Numbered from the stretch's first letter, positions 44,126 through 53,899 are shown. The stretch is 64,000 bases of DNA from Phytoamicus setariae (GCF_016722925.1 NZ_JAEQNC010000006.1:62001-126000), one strand, 5' to 3'. A program made the numbers and translations. The notes: generated by a model not told the origin, from the letters alone.

Positions 44126-44971
44126 CTAAGCGTTGGCCGCTTCATCGACAGCGCTCTTGCGCTCCAGCCATTCCGGATCGATTTCCGGCAGCGGGATGGC
44201 GTCGAGCAGGGCCTTGGTGTAGTCGGATTTAGGGGCCGCGTAGACATCGTCGCAACGGCCCTCCTCCACCACCTTGCCGAAGCGAAGCACGTAGATGCGG
44301 TCGCAGACGGCGCGGATGACCGACAGGTCGTGGCTGATGAAGGCCATGGCCAGGCCGAGTTCGCGCGACAGGTCCTTCAGCAGGTTGAGCGCTTCGGCCT
44401 GGGTGGAGACATCGAGGCCGGAGACGATTTCATCGGCGAGCACGAAATCGGGTTCGAGCAGGGCGGCGCGGGCAATGCCGACGCGCTGGCGCTGGCCGCC
44501 GGACAGCTCGTGCGGATTGCGATCAAGTGCGGCCTTCGGCAGCTTGAAGCGGTCGAGGAGTTTTGTCACGCGCGTCTCGGCATCCCGCGCGTTGGCGGCC
44601 ACCTTGTGCAGCAGCATCGGCTCGACAAGGATCCGCCGCACCGAGTGGCGCGGATTGAGCGAGGCCATTGGGTCCTGGAAGATCATCTGCATGCGCCGCC
44701 GGAGCGGCCGCATCTGATCGTCACCGAGACGGGTGATGTCACGTCCGTCGAAGTGAATTTCTCCGGCGGAGGTGTCGACCAACCGCAGCAACGCGCGGCC
44801 GAGCGTCGTCTTGCCGGAACCGGATTCGCCGACGATGCCAATGGTTTCGCCACGCTTGATGTTGATATCGACGCCGTGCAGCACCTTGTGGCCGCCCTTG
44901 CGCGCACCGAGCAGGCGGCTTGCGCCATAGGTCACTTCAATTCCGCGAGCGATGAGCAGATCTTCAGACAT
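44126..44971 (-). CDS. oligopeptide/dipeptide-type ABC ATPase (DppF/OppF-like)
   Basis: A 281-aa ATPase of the peptide/nickel/opine import family. Walker A is GESGSGKTT, signature LSGGQRQRVGIAR, Walker B FVLADEIVSGLD, switch histidine in AFISHDLSVI. The C-terminal extension typical of this family (YTKALLDAIPLPEIDPEWLE) is partly present; it ends before the usual iron-sulfur cysteines. In Walker B alanine replaces the usual leucine before DE, normal for this family. Last gene of a five-gene minus-strand operon. Confidence 0.9.
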   Translation of the reverse strand: MSEDLLIARGIEVTYGASRLLGARKGGHKVLHGVDINIKRGETIGIVGESGSGKTTLGRALLRLVDTSAGEIHFDGRDITRLGDDQMRPLRRRMQMIFQDPMASLNPRHSVRRILVEPMLLHKVAANARDAETRVTKLLDRFKLPKAALDRNPHELSGGQRQRVGIARAALLEPDFVLADEIVSGLDVSTQAEALNLLKDLSRELGLAMAFISHDLSVIRAVCDRIYVLRFGKVVEEGRCDDVYAAPKSDYTKALLDAIPLPEIDPEWLERKSAVDEAANA

Positions 44972-44983
44972 GGACGAAAATCC

Positions 44984-45844
44984 TCACTTGATGCCGATCT
45001 CGGCGCGCAACTGTTCGAACACCGCCTGCGGTACCGGCTCGAGGCCCGCTTCAGGACGATCGTAGCGCGGGCCGGCGGCCATCAGCGCCCGGGTGTAGAT
45101 GTGTTTGGGGTTCTGCAGGACGTCAGCCGTCGAGCCCTGCTCAATGACCTTGCCGGCATAGAGCAGCGTGACGCTGTCGCAGATCTGGGCAACGACGCCG
45201 AGGTCGTGAGTGACGAAGATCACCCCGGTGCCTGTCTGGCGCTGCATGCCGCGGATCAGCCTGAGAATCTGTTTTTGTACGGTGACGTCGAGCGCGGTGG
45301 TCGGCTCGTCGGCGACGACGAGTTTCGGGTCGAGCGCAAACGCCGCCGCGATCAGCACACGCTGGCGCATGCCGCCAGACAGTTCGTGCGGATAGGCCTT
45401 GAGCACCCGCTCGGGATCGCGGATGTGCACTTCGGCCAGCAGCGCCAGCGCCTTGTCGTGGGCCGCCTGCTTCGACATGCCACGGCGCATTCTGAGCCCA
45501 TCGGTCAATTGCGCCTCGATGCGCCGGCCGGGATTGAGGGCGGTCTGCGGGTCCTGCGGGATCAGCGCAATATCCTCGCCCATGACGTCGCGCAATTCGC
45601 GCGCCGGCATGGTCAGGAGGTCGCGGTCTTCAAAGCGGATGGCGCCTGACGTGACGCGCACCGTGCGGGGAAGAATGCCGAGCAGCGCCTTGGCGATGGT
45701 CGATTTGCCCGCACCGCTTTCGCCGACAAGCCCACGGACTTCGCCGCGGTTGAGGGTCAGCGACACGTCGCGCAGGATGGGCGAGCCGCCGTCGCGGTCG
45801 GAAACCGCCGATAGGCCTGATATGGTGAGCAAAGTATCGGTCAT
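44984..45844 (-). CDS. oligopeptide/dipeptide-type ABC ATPase (DppD/OppD-like)
   Basis: A 286-aa partner ATPase. Walker [13 protein letters not shown], signature [15 protein letters not shown], Walker [14 protein letters not shown]-loop [14 protein letters not shown]. The C-terminal oligo_HPY region ([20 protein letters not shown]) is short. It overlaps the preceding permease gene by four bases (stop/start), and the DppF-like gene follows after 12 bases. Both ATP sites of this importer look competent, unlike the sugar importer at 8.6-10.7 kb. Confidence 0.9.
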   Translation of the reverse strand: MTDTLLTISGLSAVSDRDGGSPILRDVSLTLNRGEVRGLVGESGAGKSTIAKALLGILPRTVRVTSGAIRFEDRDLLTMPARELRDVMGEDIALIPQDPQTALNPGRRIEAQLTDGLRMRRGMSKQAAHDKALALLAEVHIRDPERVLKAYPHELSGGMRQRVLIAAAFALDPKLVVADEPTTALDVTVQKQILRLIRGMQRQTGTGVIFVTHDLGVVAQICDSVTLLYAGKVIEQGSTADVLQNPKHIYTRALMAAGPRYDRPEAGLEPVPQAVFEQLRAEIGIK

Positions 45845-46689
45845 CGGCGCATCATCGGGTCAAGGGCGCGGCGCAGGCCGTCGCCGAGCTGGTTGAAGGC
45901 AAGGACGGTGGCGAACAGCACCACCAGTGGTGCGACCAGCACCCACCAGCCGTGATGAACGATCTGCCGGCCTTGCGCGATCATGCCGCCCCAGGTCGGG
46001 GTGTCTGACGAGACCGACAGGCCGACGAAGGACAGGATCGCTTCGACGATGACGGCAATGCCCATTTCGAGGCTGACCAGCGCGATCAGCACCGGGGCGA
46101 CATTCGGCAATACTTCCCGCATCAGGATGGTGAAGGAGGGAAAGCCGATGGTCTTGGCGGCCGTCACGTAGTCCTGGCTGGCCTGCGCCATGGTTTCGGA
46201 GCGGACGACACGGCAGAAGCGGGTCCAGTCGATGATGACGATCGCCGCGATCACCGAATGCACGCCCGAGCCGAACACGGCCACCAGCAGGATCGACAGC
46301 AGCACCGGCGGAAACGCCATCCAGATATCGACCAGACGCGAGATGACCACATCGACCCAGCCGCGGTACCAGCCGGCGAGCAGGCCGAGCGTGGTGCCGA
46401 CCAGCGCCGAAAGTCCGGCTGCGACGAAGGCGACGATCAGCGCGATGCGGCTGCCATAGATAAGCCGGGAAAGCACGTCGCGGCCGAGATCGTCAGTGCC
46501 GAACCAGTAGCCCGGCTCAGCGCCGGCATTGCCCGCCGGCGGCAGCGTTCCCAGCATCAGGTCCTGCTCGAGCGGATCCTTCGGCGCCAGATAAGGCGCG
46601 AAGATCGCCACGAGAATGAGCAGCAGAATGAAGCCGCCGCCGATGACGGCCTTGGGTTCTGCAAGAATCGAGCGCAAAGTCTTAGCCAT
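45841..46689 (-). CDS. ABC permease, DppC-like
   Basis: A 282-aa inner-membrane permease. An N-terminal helix (IGGGFILLLILVAIFAPYLA) is followed by the OppC_N-type leader and a binding-protein-dependent transport domain with the EAA-like loop YVTAAKTIGFPSFTILMRE. ATG 46689 lies inside the end of the upstream permease gene (8-base overlap). Works with the DppB-like subunit. Confidence 0.9.
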   Translation of the reverse strand: MAKTLRSILAEPKAVIGGGFILLLILVAIFAPYLAPKDPLEQDLMLGTLPPAGNAGAEPGYWFGTDDLGRDVLSRLIYGSRIALIVAFVAAGLSALVGTTLGLLAGWYRGWVDVVISRLVDIWMAFPPVLLSILLVAVFGSGVHSVIAAIVIIDWTRFCRVVRSETMAQASQDYVTAAKTIGFPSFTILMREVLPNVAPVLIALVSLEMGIAVIVEAILSFVGLSVSSDTPTWGGMIAQGRQIVHHGWWVLVAPLVVLFATVLAFNQLGDGLRRALDPMMRR

Positions 46690-47689
46690 GCCGAAGCCTC
46701 GGATTGAAGGCCGCGACCAGCAGGTCGACCAGCAGGTTGATGACGATGAACAGCGCGCCGAACACCAGGACAAGCCCCTGGATCAACGGCAGGTCGCGAT
46801 TGATGACCGCATCGATCGCCATGTTGCCGATGCCCGGATAGGCGAAGATGCGCTCGACGATAACCGTGCCGCCGATGAGGAAGGTGAACTGCACGCCGGT
46901 GAGCGCAATGGTCGGGCCGACGGCGTTTCGAAGCGCCTCCTGCAGCACCAGCCTGAGCGTCGACTTGCCCTTCAGCCGTGCCAGCAGTACGTAGTCCTGC
47001 ACCATGGCTTCCAGCAGCGCTTCCTTGAGCACGCGGGCGATGATGGCCGCGAGCGGAAGGCCCAGCGCCAGCACCGGCATGGTCATATGCGCGAGGAGAT
47101 TGCCGAACACGGCGAATTTGAAAGTAACCAGGCTTTCGATGAGGTAGAATGGCGTCGAGAAATCCACCTGCAAGCCGGGATCGAGACGACCCGACAGCGG
47201 CAGCACCGGCAGGAACACGCCGAGCACCAGCACCAGCGCTAAGGCCCAGACGAAGTCCGGCACCGCCAGCATGATGCCGTTGAAGGTATCGATGACGGGT
47301 TCGAAGAAAGTCCGGCGCAGCATGGTGCCGAGCACGGCGATCGCGCCGCCGAGGGCCACGGCGAACACCAGCGCGGCAAACGCCAGCTCCAGCGTCGCTG
47401 GCAGCCGTTCGCCGAGCAGTTCGAGGACATCGCGGCGCAGCGAGATCGAGGTGCCGAAATCGCCGACGAGGATGGCTTTGAGCCAGACCCAGAACTGAAC
47501 CGGCAAGCTTGCGTCGAGCCCGTAATGGGCGCGCAATTGCGCGATCTGCTCGGGACTTGCGCCCGGCGAAATCATCATGGCGATCGGGTCGCCCGGCACG
47601 ACGCGCAGCAGCACGAACACGATCAGCGCCACGCCGAACAGTGTGATCGCTGCAAGCACCAGCCGGTTAAGGATGGATAGGGCAATCAT
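46682..47689 (-). CDS. ABC permease, DppB-like
   Basis: A 335-aa permease with six helices. It has the classic start ILNRLVLAAITLFGVALIVF and the motif VVPGDPIAMMISPG, with EAA loop YVLLARLKGKSTLRLVLQE. Peptide/opine/nickel family. It is preceded on the minus strand by a ~250-base gap carrying a GC hairpin, after the solute-binding gene. Confidence 0.9.
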   Translation of the reverse strand: MIALSILNRLVLAAITLFGVALIVFVLLRVVPGDPIAMMISPGASPEQIAQLRAHYGLDASLPVQFWVWLKAILVGDFGTSISLRRDVLELLGERLPATLELAFAALVFAVALGGAIAVLGTMLRRTFFEPVIDTFNGIMLAVPDFVWALALVLVLGVFLPVLPLSGRLDPGLQVDFSTPFYLIESLVTFKFAVFGNLLAHMTMPVLALGLPLAAIIARVLKEALLEAMVQDYVLLARLKGKSTLRLVLQEALRNAVGPTIALTGVQFTFLIGGTVIVERIFAYPGIGNMAIDAVINRDLPLIQGLVLVFGALFIVINLLVDLLVAAFNPRLRHG

Positions 47690-47891
47690 CAGATTTGCAT
47701 TCCGGTCGCGCGCGCATCGCGCGAAAAAAGCGTAGCGAAGGACGGCTGATCCAGCAAGGTGCGGCGCGCCATGGAAAAAGACGAGATAACTGAATCTCGA
47801 GACAACTGAATCTAATGCCCTTCATCCGGATGCCGACAGCTTCTCTCCCCGTTCAGACGAAGAGCAAGGGCCGGCGATCTCCGAGAAAATT

Positions 47892-47917
47892 CCCTCTCCC
47901 CGTTTGCGGGGAGAGGG
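47892..47917. repeat. GC-rich intergenic hairpin element (CCCTCTCCCC...GGGGAGAGGG)
   Basis: CCCTCTCCCC-gtttgc-GGGGAGAGGG, a 10-bp stem followed by TCAGGGTGAGGGGC. This layout is a common dispersed repeat in rhizobial and other proteobacterial genomes. It sits in the gap between the binding-protein gene and the permease genes, where such stem-loops can protect the upstream mRNA and lower downstream expression. A second partial CTCTCCCC lies at about 47843. Confidence 0.75.
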
Positions 47918-47940
47918 TCAGGGTGAGGGGCAAATGTCGA

Positions 47941-49476
47941 TCAGGCCTTGGAAACCTGTATCGGCTGCAGGGCGCCCGAGACGTTCGGGGTCACCTTCAG
48001 CGAGGCTTTGTAGACGATCGGCTGGGCATACTGCAGTAGCGGAATGACGTATCCCTGTTCCGCAATATACTTGCAGACAGCCTTCCAGCCGTCGATGCGC
48101 TTGGCTTCATCCTTCTCGCCCCAGAGCGGGCCGATCATGCCGTCGAGATCGTCCGTGTTCCACACCGAGTGCGGCGACGGGCCGAACATGGCAAAACCGG
48201 TCGAGGTGGTCGGATCGCCGATGGCGTTACCCCAGTTGTAGAAAGCAGCCGGTGCAAGCTGGTCGGCGGCGCGAAGCTCGTAGTGCTTGGCGATTTCATA
48301 GACTTCGATTTCCGCCTCGATGCCAACCTTGCGCCACATGCCGACGATCGCCTGGACCATTTCGTAGTCCTTGGGCTTCAGGCCGCGCGTCGTCTGGATC
48401 TTGAACTTTGCTGGCTTGTCGGTCGAGTAACCGGAATCCGCCAGCAGCTTCTTGGCCAGTTCGGGGTCGTAGGGCACCTTGATCGACGCGTCGTAGGCCG
48501 AGTATTCCGGCGCTTCGAGTGTGTCGAGTGGCACGCCATAACCGCGCAGCAGACGCTTGACGATCGCTTCCTTGTCGATCGCGTGATTGGCGGCAAGACG
48601 GACGTTCTTGTCGTTCATCACTTCGATGTTGTTGAGGAAGATCATGCCGATGTCGGAAATCGGAGTCGCCACGCCAGCGAGACCGTCTACCGCCTTCAGG
48701 CGGTCGAATTCCTCATAGGGCACTTCGAGCGTGATATCAGACGAACCGGATTCGATTTCGGCAACGCGGCTCGTACCGTCAGGCACGAACTTGAAGATCA
48801 CGGTTTCGAAGGCCGGCTTGCCGCCATAATAGTTCGGGTTGGCCTTGAGGCGCAGGAAGGCGTTGCCTTCGTAAGCGTCGACCATGTACGGACCGGTGCC
48901 GATCGGTGCTTTTTCGAAACCTTCTGCGCCGACCTTTTCGTAATAGGCCTTCGGCAGGATGTATCCCGTCAGGAACGCCATCCACATGAAGTAGGTGGGT
49001 TCGAAACGCAGCACGTCGCCGGTGATCTTGTTGCCTTCGATCTTGTAGTTGCCGGCAGTCGACCAGATGAACTGGATGGGGTTGCCGGTCTTTTCGTTGG
49101 CTGCGCGTTCGAGCGACCAGACGACGTCTTCCGGCGTAAATGGCGTGCCATCGTGCCAGGTGACGCCTTCGCGCACATCCATCCAGACTTTGGTTTTGTC
49201 GTCGTTCCAGCCCCAGGCGGTGAGAAGTCCGGGCTGGAACTTCAGGTCGGGCCCCTGGCCGACATACTGGTCGAAGATCGAACGATAGATTGCCTGGATG
49301 GTCGGGTTGACCGCGGACGGTCCAACAGTCGGATCAAAAGAGGGCAGGTTGACGTTATAGGCAATCGTCAAAGTGTCGGTTTCGGCTGCCTGCACGAAAT
49401 TGCGGCCAGAAAATACGCTGGTCAGAAATGCAGCTGCGCCAAGGCCCAAAGCCTGGCGACGGGAAATATCCATCAT
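47941..49476 (-). CDS. Tat-exported dipeptide/oligopeptide-type solute-binding protein
   Basis: A 511-aa family-5 (DppA/OppA-type) periplasmic binding protein. The N-terminus SRRQALGLGAAAFLTSVFSG resembles a twin-arginine signal. VNLPSFDPTVGPS, VWMDVREGVTWHDGTPFTPEDVVWSLE and APIGTGPYMVDAYEG are typical family-5 segments. First gene of the operon and divergent from iorA. Family-5 proteins bind peptides, nickel, opines or amino-acid conjugates; next to the 2-oxoacid oxidoreductase genes, an amino-acid or indole conjugate is possible but unproven. Confidence 0.9.
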   Translation of the reverse strand: MMDISRRQALGLGAAAFLTSVFSGRNFVQAAETDTLTIAYNVNLPSFDPTVGPSAVNPTIQAIYRSIFDQYVGQGPDLKFQPGLLTAWGWNDDKTKVWMDVREGVTWHDGTPFTPEDVVWSLERAANEKTGNPIQFIWSTAGNYKIEGNKITGDVLRFEPTYFMWMAFLTGYILPKAYYEKVGAEGFEKAPIGTGPYMVDAYEGNAFLRLKANPNYYGGKPAFETVIFKFVPDGTSRVAEIESGSSDITLEVPYEEFDRLKAVDGLAGVATPISDIGMIFLNNIEVMNDKNVRLAANHAIDKEAIVKRLLRGYGVPLDTLEAPEYSAYDASIKVPYDPELAKKLLADSGYSTDKPAKFKIQTTRGLKPKDYEMVQAIVGMWRKVGIEAEIEVYEIAKHYELRAADQLAPAAFYNWGNAIGDPTTSTGFAMFGPSPHSVWNTDDLDGMIGPLWGEKDEAKRIDGWKAVCKYIAEQGYVIPLLQYAQPIVYKASLKVTPNVSGALQPIQVSKA

Positions 49477-49877
49477 GTTGAGCTCCGTCGTTCCCTTGTT
49501 TCTCCGGCAGGAAGCGGGCGCCCCGAAATCCTGCCGTCGATGCTATTTGTCGGAATGCTTTAATGTTAAAATAGTTTTGAGGGAGTGGCAAGCGGATTTT
49601 ATACACGACGCAAGTGAATTCATTGAATTCTATAGACGTTTCAGGTCCGGTTATCAGAGAATCCGTCTTGCTGTCGTCACGATTCCCAAAGTATAAATAT
49701 GCATATGCATATTATTGTGCGTGTGACTGGCTTATTAGAAAGTCCCGCGATCGCGGCGTTTGCGGGTATTTTTCGCCTTTGAACATTTGTCATTTGACAA
49801 AAGTCCTGTGACAGAAATATGATTTTGCAAATTAAATGGCGATTGCAGACCTCGAAAATGAGGCAAGGGGAAATCCG
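49477..49877. promoter_or_regulatory. divergent promoter region with 18-bp palindrome
   Basis: A 400-base AT-rich gap between the family-5 binding protein gene (minus) and iorA (plus). It contains AATATGCATATGCATATT at 49696-49713, a perfect 18-base palindrome with GCATATGC at its centre, about 165 bases before the chosen iorA start. The same GCATATGC octamer recurs twice in the divergent promoter at 56982-57283. No small gene is supported here. Confidence 0.55.
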
Positions 49878-52031
49878 ATGGCGGAAAGATCATTTGCGCG
49901 CGAAGTTGAAGATCTGAAACTTGGGGATGGCGACATCTTCCGGGGGGAGGGTATTCTCGCGATTACCAAAGCGCTGCTCCAGTCGGGAGTTTCCTATGTT
50001 GGTGGCTACCAGGGCTCGCCGATTTCGCATTTGATGGACGTTTTGGCCGATGCCAAGGATGTCATGCAGGATCTCGGCGTTCATTTCGAAACGTCGGCTT
50101 CCGAGGCAGCGGCGGCTGCGATGCTATCCGCATCGGTCATGTATCCGATCCGTGGCGCGGTGACCTGGAAATCATCTGCCGGCACCAACGTGGCCTCGGA
50201 TGCGCTTTCCAATCTTTCCTCCGGTGGTGTCACCGGCGGCGCGTTGATCATTATCGGCGAAGACTACGGCGAGGGCTCGTCGATCATGCAGGAACGCAGC
50301 CATGCGTTTGCGATGAAGTCGCAGATGTGGCTGCTGACCCCACGTCCCAACCTGCCTTCCATCGTCGAAGCAGTGGAGATGGGGTTCGAGCTTTCGGAAG
50401 CCTCCAACACACCGGTCATGCTGCAGGTCGGAATCCGTAGCTGTCACGTCCATGGTCAGTTCGAAGCCAAGGACAACAAGAAGCCGGCCTACACGTTGAA
50501 GCAGGCGCTGGAAAACCCGATCAGCGACGTCAACCGAATCGTTCTTCCGCCAGCATCCTTCGTTCATGAAAAGGAAAAACTGGAGAAGCGCTGGCCGGCT
50601 GCCGTCGAGTTCATCAAGTCGCGCAAGATCAACGAGTATTTCGGCCCGGAAACCGGTGATGTCGGCATCATCCTTCAGGGCGGTCTCTACAACAGCGTCA
50701 TGCGTTCGCTGCAGCAGCTCGGGCTTGCCGATGTTTACGGCAATTCGAGAATTCCACTCTATGTCATGAACGTCTCCTATCCGATGATCGACGACGAAGT
50801 CGCCGATTTCTGCATCGGCAAGAAGGCCGTTCTGATGGTCGAGGAAGGCGCGCCTGAATATATCGAGCACACGCTCAACACGCTGCTTCGTCGTCGCGAT
50901 ATTCAGACGGCCGTATCCGGCAAGGGTGTGTTGCCGCTCGGTGGCGAATACACAACGCCGGTGCTGACCAAGGGCCTCAAGACCTTCGTCGAGACTTATG
51001 ATCGTCTGCTCCTGGGCAACCAGCCGCCGATTCCCGATCCGACTCACGTTCTGCAGGATCCCAAGATCAAGGCACTGGCCGAAGTCGTGCCGCCACGTCC
51101 CGCCGGTTTCTGCACGGGCTGTCCCGAGCGGCCGATCTTCGCGGCCATGAAGCTGGTCGAGAAGGAACTTGGAAAGCACCATGTATCGGCCGATATCGGC
51201 TGTCATCTGTTCTCGATCCTGCCGCCGTTCAACATCGGCGGCACGACGATGGGCTACGGTCTTGGGCCGGCATCTGCCTCCGCCTTCAACGTCGAGGCTG
51301 ACAAGCGGTCCATCGCCGTCATGGGCGACGGTGGCTTCTGGCACAACGGTCTGGCAACGTCGGTCGGCAACGCGGTCTTCAACAAGCAGGATGGCGTCAT
51401 CCTGGTGGTCGACAACTACTATTCGGCGGCGACCGGTGGTCAGGACATCATGTCCTCGCGCGCCATCAATCCGCGCCGCAAGACCAACAATTCCATTGTC
51501 AACGCGGTCAAGGGCATCGGCGCGACCTGGGTTCGCCAGATCGACCGCACCTACGACGTCGCCAAGATGCGCGACACGCTGCGCGAAGCGCTGACCACCA
51601 AGGAGACGGGTCCGAAGATCATCGTCGCATCCTCCGAATGCAGCCTCAACAAGCAGCGCCGGGTAAAGCCGGAATTCGCCAAGGCCGTCAAGGATGGCAA
51701 GCGGATGGTCAAGGAACGATTCGGCGTCGATGAAGACGTCTGCACCGGCGATCACGCCTGTATCCGTCTTTCCGGCTGTCCATCGCTTTCGGTCAAGCAC
51801 ACCGACGATCCGCTGAGGGATGATCCGGTGGCGGCGATCGACAACACCTGCGTCGGTTGCGGCAATTGCGGCGAAGTCTCCGAAGCCGCAGTGCTTTGCC
51901 CGTCCTTCTATCGCGCCGATATCATTCATAACCCCACTGGCTGGGACAAGTTCGCCGCCCGCATGCGGGCAGCGGTGATCGGCTGGCTGCAACGCCGCCG
52001 TCAGTCCAAGCGCGTTCTGTTTGCCGGTTGA
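49878..52031 (+). CDS. iorA: indolepyruvate:ferredoxin oxidoreductase alpha-type subunit
   Basis: A 717-aa thiamine-pyrophosphate enzyme decarboxylating aryl-2-oxoacids to acyl-CoA with ferredoxin as acceptor. N-terminal pyrimidine domain with the conserved glutamate in FETSASEAAAA (E76); TPP/Mg motif VMGDGGFWHNGLATSVGNAV with VVDNYYSAATGGQD; C-terminal iron-sulfur region with CTGDHACIRLSGCPS and CVGCGNCGEVSEAAVLCPSF. ATG 49878 follows AAGGGGAAA; an upstream in-frame ATG at 49836 lacks a good site. The beta subunit follows 11 bases later. Indolepyruvate is the best-known substrate; phenyl- or hydroxyphenylpyruvate are alternatives. Confidence 0.9.
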   Translation: MAERSFAREVEDLKLGDGDIFRGEGILAITKALLQSGVSYVGGYQGSPISHLMDVLADAKDVMQDLGVHFETSASEAAAAAMLSASVMYPIRGAVTWKSSAGTNVASDALSNLSSGGVTGGALIIIGEDYGEGSSIMQERSHAFAMKSQMWLLTPRPNLPSIVEAVEMGFELSEASNTPVMLQVGIRSCHVHGQFEAKDNKKPAYTLKQALENPISDVNRIVLPPASFVHEKEKLEKRWPAAVEFIKSRKINEYFGPETGDVGIILQGGLYNSVMRSLQQLGLADVYGNSRIPLYVMNVSYPMIDDEVADFCIGKKAVLMVEEGAPEYIEHTLNTLLRRRDIQTAVSGKGVLPLGGEYTTPVLTKGLKTFVETYDRLLLGNQPPIPDPTHVLQDPKIKALAEVVPPRPAGFCTGCPERPIFAAMKLVEKELGKHHVSADIGCHLFSILPPFNIGGTTMGYGLGPASASAFNVEADKRSIAVMGDGGFWHNGLATSVGNAVFNKQDGVILVVDNYYSAATGGQDIMSSRAINPRRKTNNSIVNAVKGIGATWVRQIDRTYDVAKMRDTLREALTTKETGPKIIVASSECSLNKQRRVKPEFAKAVKDGKRMVKERFGVDEDVCTGDHACIRLSGCPSLSVKHTDDPLRDDPVAAIDNTCVGCGNCGEVSEAAVLCPSFYRADIIHNPTGWDKFAARMRAAVIGWLQRRRQSKRVLFAG

Positions 52032-52042
52032 GGAGTATAGCC

Positions 52043-53590
52043 ATGAATGAGATGGTCAGGTTCGACGCACAGCTTTCCACCGACAAGCCGATTTCGATCG
52101 CTATCCTCGCCATGGGCGGGCAGGGCGGCGGTGTTCTCGCCGACTGGGTCGTGGCGCTGGCAGAATCGCAAGGGTGGATGGCGCAGTCGACATCAGTGCC
52201 GGGTGTTGCCCAGCGCACTGGCGCAACGATCTATTATGTCGAGGTGATGCGGGCGCGTGAAGGCGCCGAGCCGATCCTTTCGCTGATGCCGACGCCCGGC
52301 GACGTCGATCTCGTCATTGCTGCGGAACTCATGGAAGCAGGCCGCTCGGTGCTGCGCGGGCTGGTAACGCCCGACAAGACCACACTGATTGCTTCGACGC
52401 ACCGTTCATTTGCGATTGTGGAGAAGGAACGTCCGGGCGACGGCATCGGCAACCCGACTGTCGTCATCGATGCGACCGATTTTGCCGCCAAGCGCACGAT
52501 TGCCTTCGACATGGAAGCGATAGCCGTCAAAAGCGGAACCGTTGTGTCGTCTTCGTTGTTCGGCGCGCTGGCGGGCTCGGATGTCCTGCCATTTACCAAG
52601 GAAATGTTCGAGGCGACCATCCGCGCTGGCGGCAAGGGCATCGAATCGAGCGTTAAAGCGTTCAGTGCCGCCTACGATCGGGCGAAGGCAAAGTCCAACG
52701 ACAAGGTATCGGCGCTGCCGACCAAGCGGTTTGACGCATTGCCCGAGAAGGCCGGCCACCCGAAGCTCGACCGGCTGGTTTCTCGCATTCGCTCGGAATT
52801 TCCCGAGGAAGCGCACGCGCTGCTGTTTGCCGGCGCCAAGAAGGTGACCGACTTCCAGGATACGGATTACGCCGAGGATTATCTCGATCGCATGCTTCGC
52901 CTGCTGGCGCTGGACCGGAAGGTCGGCGGCGAGGAGAGGGGTTTTACCTTCACGGTCCAGGCTGCGAAATACCTTGCCAACGCCATGGCCTATGACGACG
53001 TCATTCGGGTTGCTGACCTCAAGGTGCGCGAAAGCCGATTCGAGCGCGTGCGCAAGGAAGTCGGCGCCAAGGCCGATCAGATCGTCTACATGACCGAATA
53101 CATGCATCCGCGCATGGAAGAAATCTGCGGCACGATGCCCAAGGCTATGGGGCTTTTCATAGAAAACCGCCCGAAGCTTTTTGCGCGCCTCGACAAGATG
53201 GTCAACAAGGGTCGTCGGGTGCAGACGGGAACGGTGTTCTGGTTCCTCGGGCTCTACATGGTTTCTGCCCTCAGGGGGCGCCGGCGCGGTACGTTGCGTC
53301 ATGCAAGAGAGATGCAACATCTCGACGCCTGGCTGAAGCAGGCCACCGATCTTGCGAGCACCAACTATCCGCTCGCGGTCGAGATTCTCAACTGTCGCCG
53401 GCTGGTGAAGGGCTATTCCGATACCCATTCGCGCGGTTTGTCGAAGTTTGACCGGGTCATGTCGGCGCTGCCGTTGCTGGCCGCGCGCGAAGACGGCGGC
53501 GACTGGATGAAGCGCCTCCGGCAGGCGGCCTTGCTCGACGAGGATGGTGTCGCACTCGATGGTGCTTTGAAGACGATCGCGACCCTCTGA
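52043..53590 (+). CDS. iorB: indolepyruvate oxidoreductase beta-type subunit, long form
   Basis: A 515-aa protein. The first ~200 residues form the gamma-type domain of 2-oxoacid:ferredoxin oxidoreductases (IAILAMGGQGGGVLADWVV, then SVPGVAQRTGATIYYVE). The following ~300 residues are a mainly helical extension found in long IorB forms (DUF6537-like) and include RLLALDRKVGGEERGFTFTV. Typical archaeal IorB is about 200 aa, so the extension more than doubles the length. GGAG sits 8 bases before ATG 52043. It is cotranscribed with iorA. Confidence 0.85.
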   Translation: MNEMVRFDAQLSTDKPISIAILAMGGQGGGVLADWVVALAESQGWMAQSTSVPGVAQRTGATIYYVEVMRAREGAEPILSLMPTPGDVDLVIAAELMEAGRSVLRGLVTPDKTTLIASTHRSFAIVEKERPGDGIGNPTVVIDATDFAAKRTIAFDMEAIAVKSGTVVSSSLFGALAGSDVLPFTKEMFEATIRAGGKGIESSVKAFSAAYDRAKAKSNDKVSALPTKRFDALPEKAGHPKLDRLVSRIRSEFPEEAHALLFAGAKKVTDFQDTDYAEDYLDRMLRLLALDRKVGGEERGFTFTVQAAKYLANAMAYDDVIRVADLKVRESRFERVRKEVGAKADQIVYMTEYMHPRMEEICGTMPKAMGLFIENRPKLFARLDKMVNKGRRVQTGTVFWFLGLYMVSALRGRRRGTLRHAREMQHLDAWLKQATDLASTNYPLAVEILNCRRLVKGYSDTHSRGLSKFDRVMSALPLLAAREDGGDWMKRLRQAALLDEDGVALDGALKTIATL

Positions 53591-53606
53591 GGGCAGGTCT
53601 CCAACT

Positions 53607-53638
53607 GGTGGCGGGCCTCATGCGAAGGCCCGCCCACC
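53607..53638. terminator. GC-rich hairpin after iorB
   Basis: GGTGGCGGGCCT and AGGCCCGCCCACC pair around TCATGCGA with one bulged base. It begins 16 bases after the iorB stop and lies before the 3' end of a convergent small gene; no U-run follows. Probably a shared 3' end. Confidence 0.5.
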
Positions 53639-53686
53639 GAATGCCAACCGAAAACGTGCGGGAAAACGCCGCCACGGCACACGCTG

Positions 53687-53899
53687 TCAGGCGCTGCCGC
53701 TGTCCCAGCCGAGTTGTTCCAACTCGTCCGCGTCTTCTCTCAATTGATGCAGATGCTCGTTGACGGCGTTCAATATTCTCGATTTGACGGCGACTTCCGG
53801 ACCAGCGTGCAACTGCCGGGCAAACTCTTCGGTCGCCTGAATGTGATGTGCCGTTGCATCATATAGGCGACGGTATCCCTGCCTGTCTTCCTCGTTCAT
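53687..53899 (-). CDS. small acidic hypothetical protein (70 aa)
   Basis: Not recognised. AGGAAAGC precedes ATG 53899. It is soluble, helical and acidic, with several histidines (ATAHHIQATEEFARQLHAG, EHLHQLREDADELEQLGW), no membrane segment. It is upstream-neighboured by a MarR gene on the same strand, about 95 bases away. Composition and Shine-Dalgarno support coding, but no function can be given. Confidence 0.55.
   Translation of the reverse strand: MNEEDRQGYRRLYDATAHHIQATEEFARQLHAGPEVAVKSRILNAVNEHLHQLREDADELEQLGWDSGSA

Noticed and set aside
50172-51992. Minus-strand open frame of ~606 codons opposite iorA
   Set aside because: Antisense to clear TPP and iron-sulfur motifs; no start signal and no recognisable domain.
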